Below, piece by piece: positions 37,240-49,065 of a DNA stretch of 64,000 bases; within the stretch, counting starts at the first letter, position 1; each line of letters begins with the position of its first letter. The notes beneath the pieces were generated by a model. That model worked only from the letters and a program-made list of their open reading frames with translations, was not told the DNA's origin and did not search any database. The DNA is from Turbatrix aceti (taxonomy: Eukaryota; Nematoda; Chromadorea; Rhabditida; Panagrolaimidae). Position numbers and translations under genes: made by a program. The stretch covers positions 9,898,193 to 9,962,192 of the forward strand of contig OZ017768.1 of NCBI GenBank assembly GCA_963969345.1. Reading direction: 5' to 3'.

Positions 37240-37855
37240 CCACCGAAATGTTCCTCATCGACTTTTTTTTAATCTGTTTTATCTAATTTGTAGTTTCATG
37301 TGTACCACAAAAAGTAAAGTAACGATCAACGGGAAAACTTATCCATCAGTGTTTTTTTTGCAGAAATACACAAAAAAAATTTACGACTTACTGAAAGAAT
37401 CCTAAATATTTATATTTATATCGTACGATCGTTACTCGAAAAATACACTCCAAATTATGATTTAAAAAAAACGGTGATACCGTAGCCTAAATTGACTTTG
37501 CGGGCGCGCCGAATAACATTCAAAAATCACTAACGTAAATGTAACAAAATAGCGCCGAGCAAATGCTATCCAATGCACATAACGTAATATTTTAGCGGCT
37601 TTTGTATGTTATTCGGCGCATGTAAAGTAACATTTTAGGCAGGAATATTTTTAATTTACGATTTTTTTCTGATGTTTTTTAGCTGAAAACTACAGTGCTA
37701 AAAACTTTCTTCGAAACGTCAGTTTTTTTATTCAAAAATCGCAAACATTGAAAATCATAGCCAAAGCAGTTTACAAAAAACATCGCGGATGTGAACGAAA
37801 CAGATCAGATAAATTGTACAGAAAACACGTTATCAAAATCGAAACAAAATCACAT
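37240..37855. other. Convergent spacer, PNPO (+) to bub-1 (-)
   Basis: AT-rich 3' UTR sequence from both genes, with repeat family A copy 6. No gene seen. Confidence 0.5.
37500..37640 (-). repeat. Dispersed repeat family A, copy 6 (rearranged)
   Basis: Contains gccgaataacattcaaaaat on one side and gtaacaaaatagcgccgagc followed by tgttattcggcgcatgtaaa on the other. The two ends are in opposite orientation, as if the copy has an inverted-repeat layout or is a join of two fragments. Confidence 0.7.
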
Positions 37856-40800
37856 CTACTTCGCGCAATGGCTGCGGATGACGCGATTGGTTCGATCGAC
37901 GGCCTGGCGGTAAGTGACGGGATCACCCTTCACAAAGTTGTCGAGAGCGGTGTCGAGTTCGGTGATGAAGTCGGTCCACGAAGGCTGCGACCCGCAATCT
38001 GGGATGTTGAGGAAGACCCGGAACATGTTACGCCAGATCGAGCTCAGCGGAGTGCGGGCCTTGACCATGACAGATGGCTCGTACTGCTTCGAGATGAGGT
38101 CACGGTAGACTTCCATGTAAGTGCCAAAGAGAAGGACGTAAATCGTGCCCGCGAAGGAGTAGAAATCCGTCTGGAACGTCCACGGCCGACCATCGATCAT
38201 CTCCGAGCAGTCAAAGTTGGACGTTCCAGCCCGGCCCTTGAAAAGTCGTCCCGGGAAGAAGGACATGTCGATGGACCGGCCGAAATCGATGAGCTTGACG
38301 ACAGGTCGTTGGCGCCCTACGGCCGGAAGCCCCTCAGAAATCGGTCCACAGATGAGCCAGTTATCCGGCTTCAAGTCAGCGTGAATGATATCCGCAGCGT
38401 GGAGCGCAGCAACGGTCTCCGCCATCTGGGAAGCCAGCAGACCGACCACGGTGCCGTTGAGCGTGTTCTTCTCGTCTTTGTGGAAGTTGTTCGAGAGATC
38501 GAGGAGAGATCCGTGCGGTTCGTAGTCGTAGACGATGAGTGACCCATTGGCAAAGACGTATGCGTCGGTGATGGACATGACGTAGGATCGACGGTTTTCG
38601 GGGAGACGCATCGAGAGCGATTTGCAGACGTAGACTTCCCAGGGACAGGCCGGCATCTGGAGTTTCGCGGCCAGGGTTTTGTTGTCTTCTGAGACGACAC
38701 GGAGGATTTTGGCAAAGCCGCCCTGGGCGATGGTGGACTTGATGGAGAATTTCTCGCCGCCAAGATCGATGGTGGCGCCGTCGCGGCAGGTCGGGCAGCG
38801 CTGGTTCTAAAAAAAACTAATTATAAATCAAAAAAACCTATTTTAGGCCAAGAAACATATTTTTATCAAAGTGTTTTTCAAATAAAAAACATCTTTAAAC
38901 AAAAAAAGATTTTTAAGCCACAAAATAAAATTTCCAAACGACAAAAAAAAATATTTTCGGAAGACAACAAAAAATTTAGCTATAAAAAGTATTCTTTAAC
39001 AAAAAAAAATGGGAAACAACGAACAAATTTTTGGTTTTTTAAAAAACCAAAAATTTTCTTTTTTTGTTTAAATTTTTTGTAATCAAAAACCCACCGTAAA
39101 CTCGTGCATTTCGGGCATGGGCGGTGCGATGTCCAGAATATTCTTCCTCTCAAGTTCACTCCAGGGATTGACAGAATCCACTGGAATTACGGGATGCGAG
39201 CTGAAAAAAAATCATTCAAAACCATAAAAAATAGCAAAAAAATCCAAAAACTCACCATTTAGCCTCATCAATGGTCGTTTCGTTCAAGTTGAGTTTCTTC
39301 ACCTCGTCGACTACGTCACCCCCGGCAACTGGGGATCCAAAATCCTCATCGTCTTTCAGGAAACTGAAATCCGGTTTCGGAGCCAGGGAAGCTCGGGGTC
39401 GGAAAGGCTGGGGTTCGGGGAAGGGTTCCTGGCCCGCTGGGTTGGACTTCGCCACGGGAGACAACGAAATCTTCGGCTTCGCAGATCCACGAACGGGGGT
39501 CGAAAACGCAACCGTCATCGCGTTTTTGTCAACCGCGGACACCGTAACACAGTCTGTAGCGTGGAACAGCGGGGATTCATACGGACGGTGCTTTTTCGTC
39601 GCGGGAGAATTGAACGAGTTGTCAGCCGGAATGTCAAATGAGTGTTCAGCAGCATCTTTGACGACGTAGGTCTTCTGCGCAGTGCCATCCGCGGACTTTT
39701 CAGGAACAGTGAATGTCTTCCCGACCGGAGGCCCCGTCGGCTCGTTGAAGACCTCAAAATCAGGTCCTTGGGGGTTTCCAGGCTGTTGATCCCCCGGCAT
39801 GAGATCACCGGCCTGGCAGGTAAAAGTGTCGACAAAAACGTCAAATTTCTGTTCATCGATGACCAAATCCTCGGCAGCGGTCGGTCCGGGTTCCTGGCTG
39901 TGGGGAAGGGTGTCGCCGAAGTCAGTAAACTTGCTACGAACGCAATTCGTCGTAAACGAAAAGTTAGGCACCCTCGGAGGAGTCGGTTCGGCAGGCGGAG
40001 GTTGCTTTTCGTTCTCCCGTTCCTTTTCGGCAGCCTGGACATGCGGCGTAGCGGCATGGTCGGTTTCGGACGCGGACGATCCCCGAGTCGAGTTTCCAGA
40101 GCGTGTTGAGTTCTCTTCCTTGACGGTGGATAGCGGAGTTCGGGGAACAGCGCTGGGATGGGATGCGCGACGGGCAGGTGATTCCTTGGGGGCGTTTTCG
40201 GAGGGTAGATACTTTCTGAAATGAAAAAAAAATCGTAAAAAAAGAAATTTACAGAAAAAAACGGCAAAATGAGAACAAATCAAAAAGCACCGTATAACAG
40301 TAACAAAAGAACGTTACGTCAAACGTAAAAAAGAACATTACTTTTCCTATCACGAAAAAAAGTAACGACTGTTTTGTAAAATAAAAAATGTTACTTCAAA
40401 CGTAAAAGTTAAAAAAAAAAGATACTTTTTGACATCTCTCAGCACGAAAAATAGTAATGTTCAAAGTATCGCAAAATAACATTCACAAATTATTGTTTTG
40501 AGGTAAGCAATCGTAAACAACGATTTTGGTCCCAAAAAACAAAAAAAAATAGATTTGAGGCCAAAAAACACTTTTCACACCAAAAAAAACGTCAAATCCC
40601 CAAAACTTACTCAAAAGCATCCAATACAGCCTTCCGATCCGAACAATTCTGTTCAGCCAGGTACTTGACAGCTACGACATTGTGTTGATCGTTTGCCTGG
40701 ATCGCCAGCTCAGCCCACATTTTGTAAAAGTCCAGATTCTTCGTAAAGTATCCTTTATTCATGACGTTTTCCAGGAGCTTCATATACCCTGTGTTCTGGC

Positions 40801-41141
40801 TGAATTCACACTGAAATGAACAATACGGTTCAAATTTCATCTCCAAAGGCCTAAAAAACCCACACAACGACGCCAGATCCTGATGAGCCTCGGATCATAG
40901 CAGTACGGTTGCTTGTTGTATCCGACCAGCATGGAAAAGATATGAGGTCGCACGACAGCCATGTAGTCATCCCGGGAGCGGTGGTAAAAAGCCGCGTCCA
41001 GGAGGTCAAAAAGCTGGATGCCGACATCGAAGCGATCTGGATCGGGGATACGGCCCAGCACGCTAAATTAATCGGGGTCTTTTAAAAAAATTAAAAAAAA
41101 CTGGCAAACCTTCGAAAAGGGTTGTTTTCGGCTGATGTCAT
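37856..41141 (-). CDS. bub-1: Spindle-checkpoint kinase BUB1
   Basis: Kinetochore kinase of the spindle-assembly checkpoint. Exons 41110-41141, 40864-41062, 40611-40810, 39256-40215, 39095-39200 and 37856-38806; 2448 nt, 815 residues, phases compatible. Residues about 12-145 are the Mad3/BUB1 TPR-like region (PRLIRIWRRC, LENVMNKGY, YKMWAELAIQANDQ). Residues about 145-463 are a Pro/Ser-rich linker. The kinase spans about 500-815: Gly-loop IAQGGFAKIL, lysine in TLAAKLQ, catalytic loop HADLKPDN at 641-648 (Asp at 643), DFG at 673-675, then TSNFDCSEMIDGRPWTFQTD, which is BUB1-specific. HAD replaces HRD, as expected for BUB1. The kinase looks catalytically intact. I see no KEN box. The start ATG is in a 32-nt first exon. 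It lies 330 bp downstream of lin-37 on the same strand, with no obvious spliced-leader acceptor before the ATG. Intron 3 contains repeat family B. Confidence 0.93.
40290..40500 (-). repeat. Dispersed repeat family B, copy 1
   Basis: In bub-1 intron 3. Repeated AAAGTAACG/CGTTACTTT and tcacgaaaaaaagtaac phrases. Confidence 0.65.
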
Positions 41142-41470
41142 CACAGAAGACACAAAAATAACCAAGAAGCAAAAAAAGTAAGCGCAACGGCAACGACGAT
41201 AAATTTGAAAGAAAAGCGCAGCACGCAAAATTTACCGCGCAAAAAAATTTTCGTTGCAGAAACCCGCGATTTTCTGGATTTGAAAAAATGACGTTATATC
41301 TTGGAACGATTTTTTTTACGTTCGTTTTAGGTTTTTTTACGGTTTTGCTGCGATAATTTATATTTTTAGGCCTAGTTTACGCTTTTACATGCACTTTGGG
41401 CTCCAATTCCGTCCGAGTTCAAGTTCAAATCCTTCATTTTTCACAAACAAGGCATGAAATCAACGACGAG

Positions 41471-42410
41471 CTAACCAGTCATACTCCCGTTAGCGCACAT
41501 CAATCGAAAGAGATGAAGAGACTTTTCATAAGGTTGCTCCCGATTGGCCTGAATCATCCAGTACTGGCGACGACAACTCTTCCATCCCTGCATGTGGCTG
41601 TTGAGTAGCGTCCTTGCATCGGCATTTGGGGGTACGGGAAATGGTTTGTTGCTCGCAGTGACCAAGACGGGTGGAACCGGTGACGTTCGGGGAATGGGGT
41701 CGGGGAGTCGGAAGACTTCCTTGAGGGAGAGTATCTCAACCGATTCGTGGGGTACTTTTTCGGTCGATGGATCTTCGTCTGGGGGCGGGAGTCGGCCGAA
41801 CGGGGTGATGCCGTCGTCGCCGACCTCGCGTCCGTAGGCCCAGGATCTGGCGAGGGAATAGAGGGATTTTGTGGGCAAGGAATCAGAGAGGGTGACTTTT
41901 TTCAGTCGGACTTCGCTTGTGAATACTGAAAATGTTAAAAACTGTGATTTTTTGGAAAAAATTACGTTAAAAGTATAAATTTATGGCAAGAACAAAAAAG
42001 TATCGTTACTCATCGTAATATTACTTCATGAAATAAGAAAAAAAAGTAAAATCGCAAAAATATTTTCGGTTACGATCGAAAAAGTAACAAAATAAAAAAA
42101 AAGTATCGAGTAATGATATCGCGTCAGTTTTTCCATTCCAATCGTAAATTTCAAAACTCACGGTTATCCTTCTTTGCTTTCTTCGCGACTGGTGGCTTTG
42201 CGAAATCGTCCCTGTAAACTCCAGTTCATAACAAATAATGAATCATCCAAAAAAAACCCACACTTCAACAGGATTCTGCTGATCACCTCGCCGAAGACCG
42301 CTCAAAACATTTCCCAGCCTATGCCTGGCGTTCTTCATATCCGGTGACTCAGCCTGAGAGCTATTGCTGCCATCGGCATTCAATGGAGGATTTACAGGAG
42401 TTGTTGCCAT
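41471..42410 (-). CDS. lin-37: LIN-37 homolog, MuvB/DREAM complex subunit
   Basis: Scaffold subunit of the MuvB core that represses cell-cycle genes with E2F/DP and pocket protein. Exons 42262-42410, 42162-42211 and 41471-41925; 654 nt, 217 residues, phases compatible. Recognition rests on two conserved blocks in the right order. A central block is VRLKKVTLSDSLPTKSLYSL followed by ARSWAYG and a Pro-rich stretch, corresponding to the L-Y-x-x-x-R-A-W block of LIN37. A C-terminal helix is HMQGWKSCRRQYWMIQANRE followed by YEKSLHLFRLM, corresponding to the MQRWK...SMKILREMY end. The length is close to the human protein (about 250 residues). The N terminus is low-complexity with a Lys-rich patch (VAKKAKKDN). 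It is head-to-head with the cytidylyltransferase gene and upstream of bub-1. Repeat family B lies in its second intron. Confidence 0.83.
41990..42130 (-). repeat. Dispersed repeat family B, copy 2
   Basis: In lin-37 intron 2. aaaaagtatcgttac, aaaaaaagtaaaatcg and cgaaaaagtaac phrases; more decayed than the copy at 43380. Confidence 0.55.
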
Positions 42411-42813
42411 GGCACAAATTGAGATTCAATAAAAATTTTTTTGTTTGCAAAGCGCAAAGCCGCTGTCTTTTTTTCGCTGTGAAAACACTAAAAAGCCTGG
42501 TTTTGCGTGGATGACGAACGCGTGCGCCAACTTTTCGTCGCAAAACGCTGGAATGCTCTGCACACGCTCCAGCATTCAGACAATGTGGGTTGGACGCTTC
42601 AGTCCGTTGGAATCGGTCTTTCAGATTGAACTTTTTTTCTTTCGTTTGTGCTTTGTTTCTCATTTTGTCTTTAAAATTTTTAACTGACAGGTGCAACGCC
42701 ACTTCCCTAATCGTACGACTACGAACTTTGTACTTCTGAAGGATGGCGGGAGTCACGTAATCACTCTTGCCAGCCAGTCGGACTGCGTGTGCTGTTATCT
42801 GGCGTCCTTCCAT
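42361..42813 (-). CDS. Hypothetical open frame overlapping the lin-37 5' end
   Basis: A 150-codon frame starting at 42813 (MEGRQITAHAVRLAGKSDY...) whose last part overlaps the lin-37 start in another frame. The first 43 codons (to about 42685) look protein-like and then change to Lys/Arg-rich sequence; a GTCAGT donor-like site follows codon 42. I do not recognise the family. It could be a small upstream gene in the lin-37/bub-1 array, a 5' exon with an unseen acceptor, or chance. Confidence 0.25.
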   Translation of the reverse strand: MEGRQITAHAVRLAGKSDYVTPAILQKYKVRSRTIREVALHLSVKNFKDKMRNKAQTKEKKFNLKDRFQRTEASNPHCLNAGACAEHSSVLRRKVGARVRHPRKTRLFSVFTAKKRQRLCALQTKKFLLNLNLCHGNNSCKSSIECRWQQ

Positions 42814-43074
42814 TATTCATAGACGATGGACGACAATCATCCATTATAGTTTTGACACTTTTGAGACAATCGCGTATTGGCGTATTTCACTGATTTACTG
42901 ATTTTTTATAACTATCGTGCTATTTTTTAACTGAAAAAACTGTTTGAAAACAAAAACAAAAAATTATGAGTTGACTGATTTTTGCATGTTCCCACGAACC
43001 AGTTGAAAACAAAAAAATTGTTTGCGCGTCGCTTTTTTGTCCATCATTATTCAACCGATCACACGTTTGAGCGT
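42814..43074. promoter_or_regulatory. Bidirectional promoter region, lin-37 side / cytidylyltransferase
   Basis: A short AT-rich spacer between divergent starts. No TATA or specific operator could be assigned with confidence. Confidence 0.4.
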
Positions 43075-45142
<2,068 letters not shown>

Positions 45143-45580
45143 TGCCATTGATTCGGTCTTCTGTCTTCAGCCAACGTCAACAAACAAAAGTTATTCAATT
45201 AACCGTGCCAAATGCATTTTTTTGTTACCCCGATGATGATGATGGGTTTTTCGTCGCCGCCACTGTTATTTGCCTACTAAAAATTTATATTCCTATTTTG
45301 TAACTCACTACCGTCGTCGTCATCGTCACTGACACTTTTTTGTAGTTTTTAAGATTAACTGCACCAAAATGAATTCGATGCCTTTTATTTTATGCATCTG
45401 ACTTTTAAACTTGTTTTGTCAGATGTTTTTTTTATTTCATCAGAGGTATAATAAATGCTATATTTTTTGAGGAGGAAGGGCAACAAAATCGTTGATTCGA
45501 CGAGCTACCGTAAAACAAGCCTAATACCAAAAAAACTAATTTTTCTCCAAAAAACCTCCAATTTTTGTCAAAAATTTGAT
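45143..45580. other. Spacer, cytidylyltransferase to smg-4
   Basis: 3' UTR of the upstream gene, with a gatgatgatgatg microsatellite (45231-45244) and an AATAAA at 45450-45455. Both genes run in the same direction; the spacer of 449 bp (45143-45591) and an acceptor next to the next ATG would allow an operon, which is inference. Confidence 0.4.
45450..45455 (+). terminator. Candidate poly(A) signal of the cytidylyltransferase gene
   Basis: AATAAA 308 nt after the stop codon in otherwise non-coding sequence. The distance is long but acceptable. Confidence 0.35.
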
Positions 45581-45589
45581 TTTTTCCAG
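45581..45589 (+). promoter_or_regulatory. Splice acceptor immediately before the smg-4 start codon
   Basis: tttttccag is followed after two bases by the ATG. In nematodes this arrangement is typical of spliced-leader trans-splicing. It also fixes the start codon. Confidence 0.6.
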
Positions 45590-45591
45590 AA

Positions 45592-47134
45592 ATGGCAAAA
45601 GAAGATCCCTCAACAGTCGATCGACCAAACCCAAAACCAGTAGTCAAAAAATCCTTCAAACTCGTGCTCCGAAGACTCCCACAGCTGATTACCGAGGAAG
45701 AACTCCGAACTCAGCTTTCCCCACTCCCGGCACACGAAGCGTTCTGGGTTCGTCGAGCGGAGCCTTTTCTCGACGATGACGGCTTTCCGTACGCGTTTGT
45801 CGCGTTCAATGTTTTTGAGGAGGCGGCTCGCTTTCAAAGAACTTGGAATGGTGCACAGCTCACGGATAGCGAGGGCAACAAGAATGCAATAATTGTCGAA
45901 AAAAGTCCAAATCAGGATGTCATCACAGAACCTCCCAAGTTGATGCCGGGTGTTACGCCTATTACTGAAGGTGAGTTTTTATTACCTTGCATCGAAAAAA
46001 AATGAAAACAAAGACTGATTTTGCGGTAAAAAAAGAAAGAAAATGATGGAAAGTTACGATCAGAGTAAAAAAACATTACTTCATTGCTCCAAAAGAAAAA
46101 AAAAGATGTTACTTTTTGTCTTCGAATTCCGTCAAGAAAGAAAAGTAACAATTTTTTTGTTTTTGCACCGTAAAAAAGTTACTTTTCAATTAAAAATCCC
46201 GTCACGAAAATGAGTAACGATCATTTTGCGAGTGTTTTTTTTTACTTTTTTCTGTTTTCTTCAGTTTTTGGTCCAAATTGTACTCAATTTTATAATTTTT
46301 GCGATTTCGTAGTTTTCAGACATCGGGTACCTCAAATTCATCGAAGAATCTCAAGCGTCATCGAACAAGCGTGTCGATTTTGACGTCATCGTTAGCGAAA
46401 TTATCGAACGCGAAGAACGAGCAACGAAGGGTCAATGGCAGGATACACCCCTCACAGACTACATCCTCAAACGCCACCAACTCAAGACGCAGCGTGCGTC
46501 GAAGACCGGTGGAACCGGGGCCGCTTCTGGACACAAACGAGGCGGTGGGGCCGATGCTGCGAAGGCTTCTGGTTGGTTTTAAAATTTTTGTATAAGTTTT
46601 TATGTATTTTCTGACTTTTTTTGTGAATTTGTAGGCGCAGGTAAACCCGAAAAAACGCGACGAGGCGAGAAAGAGAAAAAGCCGAAGCCCCCGAAAGGAC
46701 GGAAAGGAGAGCGGGTCGAAAAAGGTGGTGACGAGAAGGAAAAGGTTCCGAAGGAAAAACCAGCTGCTGAATCTGCACCTGCACCAGATGCGCCGAAAAA
46801 CGTTCATCCGGCAAGGAAGGAAAAAGAACGCAGGGAGCCGAGACCAAAGAGGCCGCCTCACGCGGAGAGAGCCAAGCCCCCGCCCAAGAAGCCGGGATCC
46901 GACCAGTCAAAGTCTACGCCAGGTGAAAAATCGACCAACGAAAAATCCACCGACAAGCCAGAGAAATCAGAAAAACAACAGAAACCGGCGGTTGGCGAGC
47001 GAAAGAGAAATAAGGACCGTCCGGAGCGAGCCATCTACCAGCCGGGGCGAGGGCGCAGGTACCAGCCGAAGGAAGCGGCGTCTGCTGCAACTGCTGCGAC
47101 TGCACCCACCGGAGGAGGAGAATCTGCGGCGTAA
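45592..47134 (+). CDS. smg-4: UPF3/SMG-4 nonsense-mediated decay factor
   Basis: Bridges UPF2 and the exon-junction complex in nonsense-mediated mRNA decay. Exons 45592-45970, 46320-46571 and 46635-47134; 1131 nt, 376 residues. The RRM-like UPF3 domain lies at about 18-112: KLVLRRLPQLITEEELRTQL with SPLPAH, FVAFNVFEEAARF and VVEK-like NAIIVEKSPNQ. It continues into DIGYLKFIEE at about 127-136, the conserved end of the domain. The following 200 residues are Lys/Arg/Glu/Pro-rich and disordered. At about 334-350, NKDRPERAIYQPGRGRR matches the exon-junction-complex-binding motif of vertebrate UPF3B (NKDRP...YQPG). The start is fixed by the acceptor two bases upstream. Intron 1 carries repeat family B. 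Cytoplasmic/nuclear shuttling by family knowledge. Confidence 0.92.
46030..46240. repeat. Dispersed repeat family B, copy 4
   Basis: In smg-4 intron 1. AAAGTTACGATC, AAAAAGTTACTTTTC and GTCACGAAAATGAGTAACG phrases occur in both orientations. Confidence 0.6.
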
Positions 47135-47857
47135 GGATCAGGTTGACGGTATTGGTTGGCTGCGATTCTGCGACGACATGGAACGTAAACCTTGATGCGA
47201 TGACGAGAGATCTCGATTCGATGTGTATGCTTTTTTTGCTAATTTGGCGCGAATATACAATTTATTACAAATTTTTAAATGACATGTTTTTTAATTTGTT
47301 AAAATACGGTAATTTTTAACAAATTAAAAAAAATATTTGTTGTTTTTAAAATTGAAATTGATATGGTATTTCGTTTTAAATATCAAATTTGAACTCAAGA
47401 TGATTGATTCAAAATTTGGAGCCAATAACATATGTATTTATTTCTTAATGTTCAGATATCAAATTATGCTTTTAATTTTAATTACCTAAATACTGATTTA
47501 AAAAAACATGAACGTCGGCTAAGTAAGTGCACAAGACAATTGCCGTAAGTGTAAATTTCGTCGCACCCAGTATTCGTATCAAACTTCATGAAATGTATTA
47601 GGACTTGTTTAGTTTTCTCGTGGTTAGTTTTCACGCACCTAGGGAGCGAGAAAACGTCTACAATGTCGATTTGAACGTTTTTTTTTTTTTTTTTTTTTTT
47701 AAATCCAATTCTGATTTTCTTAATGCACGTTGTTTTTGTTTTAGAACGAAAAAATAAGAATATTTTTTACAGTGAACACTGGTGATGAAATACCCAGAAT
47801 AATAAGTGTAAATACATTTGGCGTTTATGATTGTTTCTTAGTTTCTTTGATTATGTA
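47135..47857. other. Spacer downstream of smg-4
   Basis: 3' UTR and AT-rich spacer, including an uninterrupted run of over 20 T at about 47679-47700. No gene seen. It ends at the target site of the composite mobile element. Confidence 0.5.
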
Positions 47858-47862
47858 CATAC
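47858..47862. repeat. Left target-site duplication (CATAC)
   Basis: CATAC directly precedes TGTTGTAT of the left LTR and is repeated exactly at 55176-55180 after the right one. Confidence 0.85.
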
Positions 47863-48067
47863 TGTTGTATCTGAGTGGTGTCTCAGTACAGCAAGGGTGG
47901 AGAGAAGAGAAGGTGATCCCGGCCGGGCGATCACGTAGAGAGAGAAGAGCGCTGAAGCACAAAGACTCAAAGCACAGAGGGAAAAAGAGTCTTTATTCAA
48001 ATGCCATAGCACGCTTATATACTACAACAAAGGTGAGTATGTAAATTCGTAGCGACGCCATACAACA
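47863..48067 (-). repeat. Left LTR (complete, 205 bp)
   Basis: Starts TGTTGTAT and ends ATACAACA, an 8-bp perfect terminal inverted repeat. On the minus strand it carries a TATATAAG box followed about 25 nt later by AATAAA, the usual promoter and poly(A) layout of an LTR, so the element probably reads on the minus strand. A GGAGGGCG stretch just inside it on that strand could be the polypurine tract. Confidence 0.8.
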
Positions 48068-48239
48068 CGCCCTCCAGTCGTTTAGCAAGGATCCGGCGCG
48101 AGACGGCTGGATCCTGAGGACGACTTGAAGGAGCGGCGCCTGTGTGGGTGATGTGACTCAAAAAACCTCGAAGCGTGCCAGTGAGTTGGCTGAATAAAGT
48201 AAACTGCCATCCGCATCTACTGCACCCATTCCTCTGTCA

Positions 48240-48390
48240 AGGATGAGGTGCTTCGAGTTGGAACAAACTGAAAGCTGCATTCTACTGCACCCGTTTAGGT
48301 GCTTCGAATGTCTAACAAGTGAAAGATGCATTCTACTGCACCCTTTCCTCGTTGAGGTTTAGGTGCTTCAAATGTCTAACAAATCCGAAA
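48240..48390 (+). repeat. Short imperfect tandem repeat with TTTAGGTGCTTC
   Basis: Two or three units of about 55-70 nt carry gcattctactgcaccc and ttaggtgcttc. A matching gaggtttaggtgcttca also occurs at about 54206-54222, at the opposite end of the nested element. Confidence 0.7.
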
Positions 48391-48699
48391 TAGGTACTAG
48401 TTGTCGGTTTCTTAATTCGATTACGTGCACCCCTCACTCAAAAAAAAAAATCACGTTTTCGCAAAAAAAATATCACGAAATCGCATTGACGTTCGTGCGT
48501 GATGAAACGCAGGACTATTCTTGCGATTTAGCGAAGGAAAACGTGAGAATAATCTTGCGTTTTTGGTTGCAAGAAAGAGCTTGAATTTTGCCTGGCAAAG
48601 CGTTCCCAATATTTTCCGTGCGGGAGTACCCGTTTTTTGCCTAAACCGACCCCCTTCCCCATACCCTTAATTACAAACAATATTACTATAAAAATAATA

Positions 48700-48981
48700 C
48701 TAAAAAACAAAAATCAAATCACTGCTAAGAATATATGGGGTTGCCGTGTTAATGTCTCTTCTGCTGTGCAGTCGCCGTTTCTGTGAAGTCGTGTTGTGAA
48801 GGTCGTTGCTGTGACGATCTCGTATCTTTTCATCTGCCCTGCACGGTCGCCGATAATATGCCGTCTGATCGCAGCCGATTGGGCCTAAAAACTCCAAGCA
48901 ATTACAACAATCCACAAGTTTTCCCAAAAAACTTACTTTGAGTACAAAATAGGGCTCGATCGCAGGTTTGTTTGAGGTCAT
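48700..48981 (-). CDS. Small unidentified frame with a possible intron
   Basis: Begins MTSNKPAIEPYFVLK, then a good donor (AAA|GTAAGT) and acceptor (TTTTTAG) at 48937-48887 remove about 50 nt. The unspliced frame is 93 codons. The spliced product would be about 68 residues with a basic central stretch. No family recognised. It may be a captured gene fragment or a broken transposon gene. Confidence 0.25.
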   Translation of the reverse strand: MTSNKPAIEPYFVLKVSFLGKLVDCCNCLEFLGPIGCDQTAYYRRPCRADEKIRDRHSNDLHNTTSQKRRLHSRRDINTATPYILSSDLIFVF

Positions 48982-49065
48982 CTGAAAGTATTGATGCGTA
49001 AATGGATAAAAAATGAAGCCCGAAAGTTAGTTATGCCCCAAAATTTCATACCAACTGCCTTTCAA

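Noticed and set aside
47863..48067. Plus-strand orientation for the LTR element.
   Set aside because: On the plus strand no TGG-starting primer-binding site follows the left LTR. The TATATAAG...AATAAA order and a purine tract fit the minus strand better, though the truncated right end leaves some doubt.
48700..48981. BED-finger or transposase-like gene in the nested element.
   Set aside because: No Cys/His pattern or catalytic residues could be found in either the spliced or unspliced frame.
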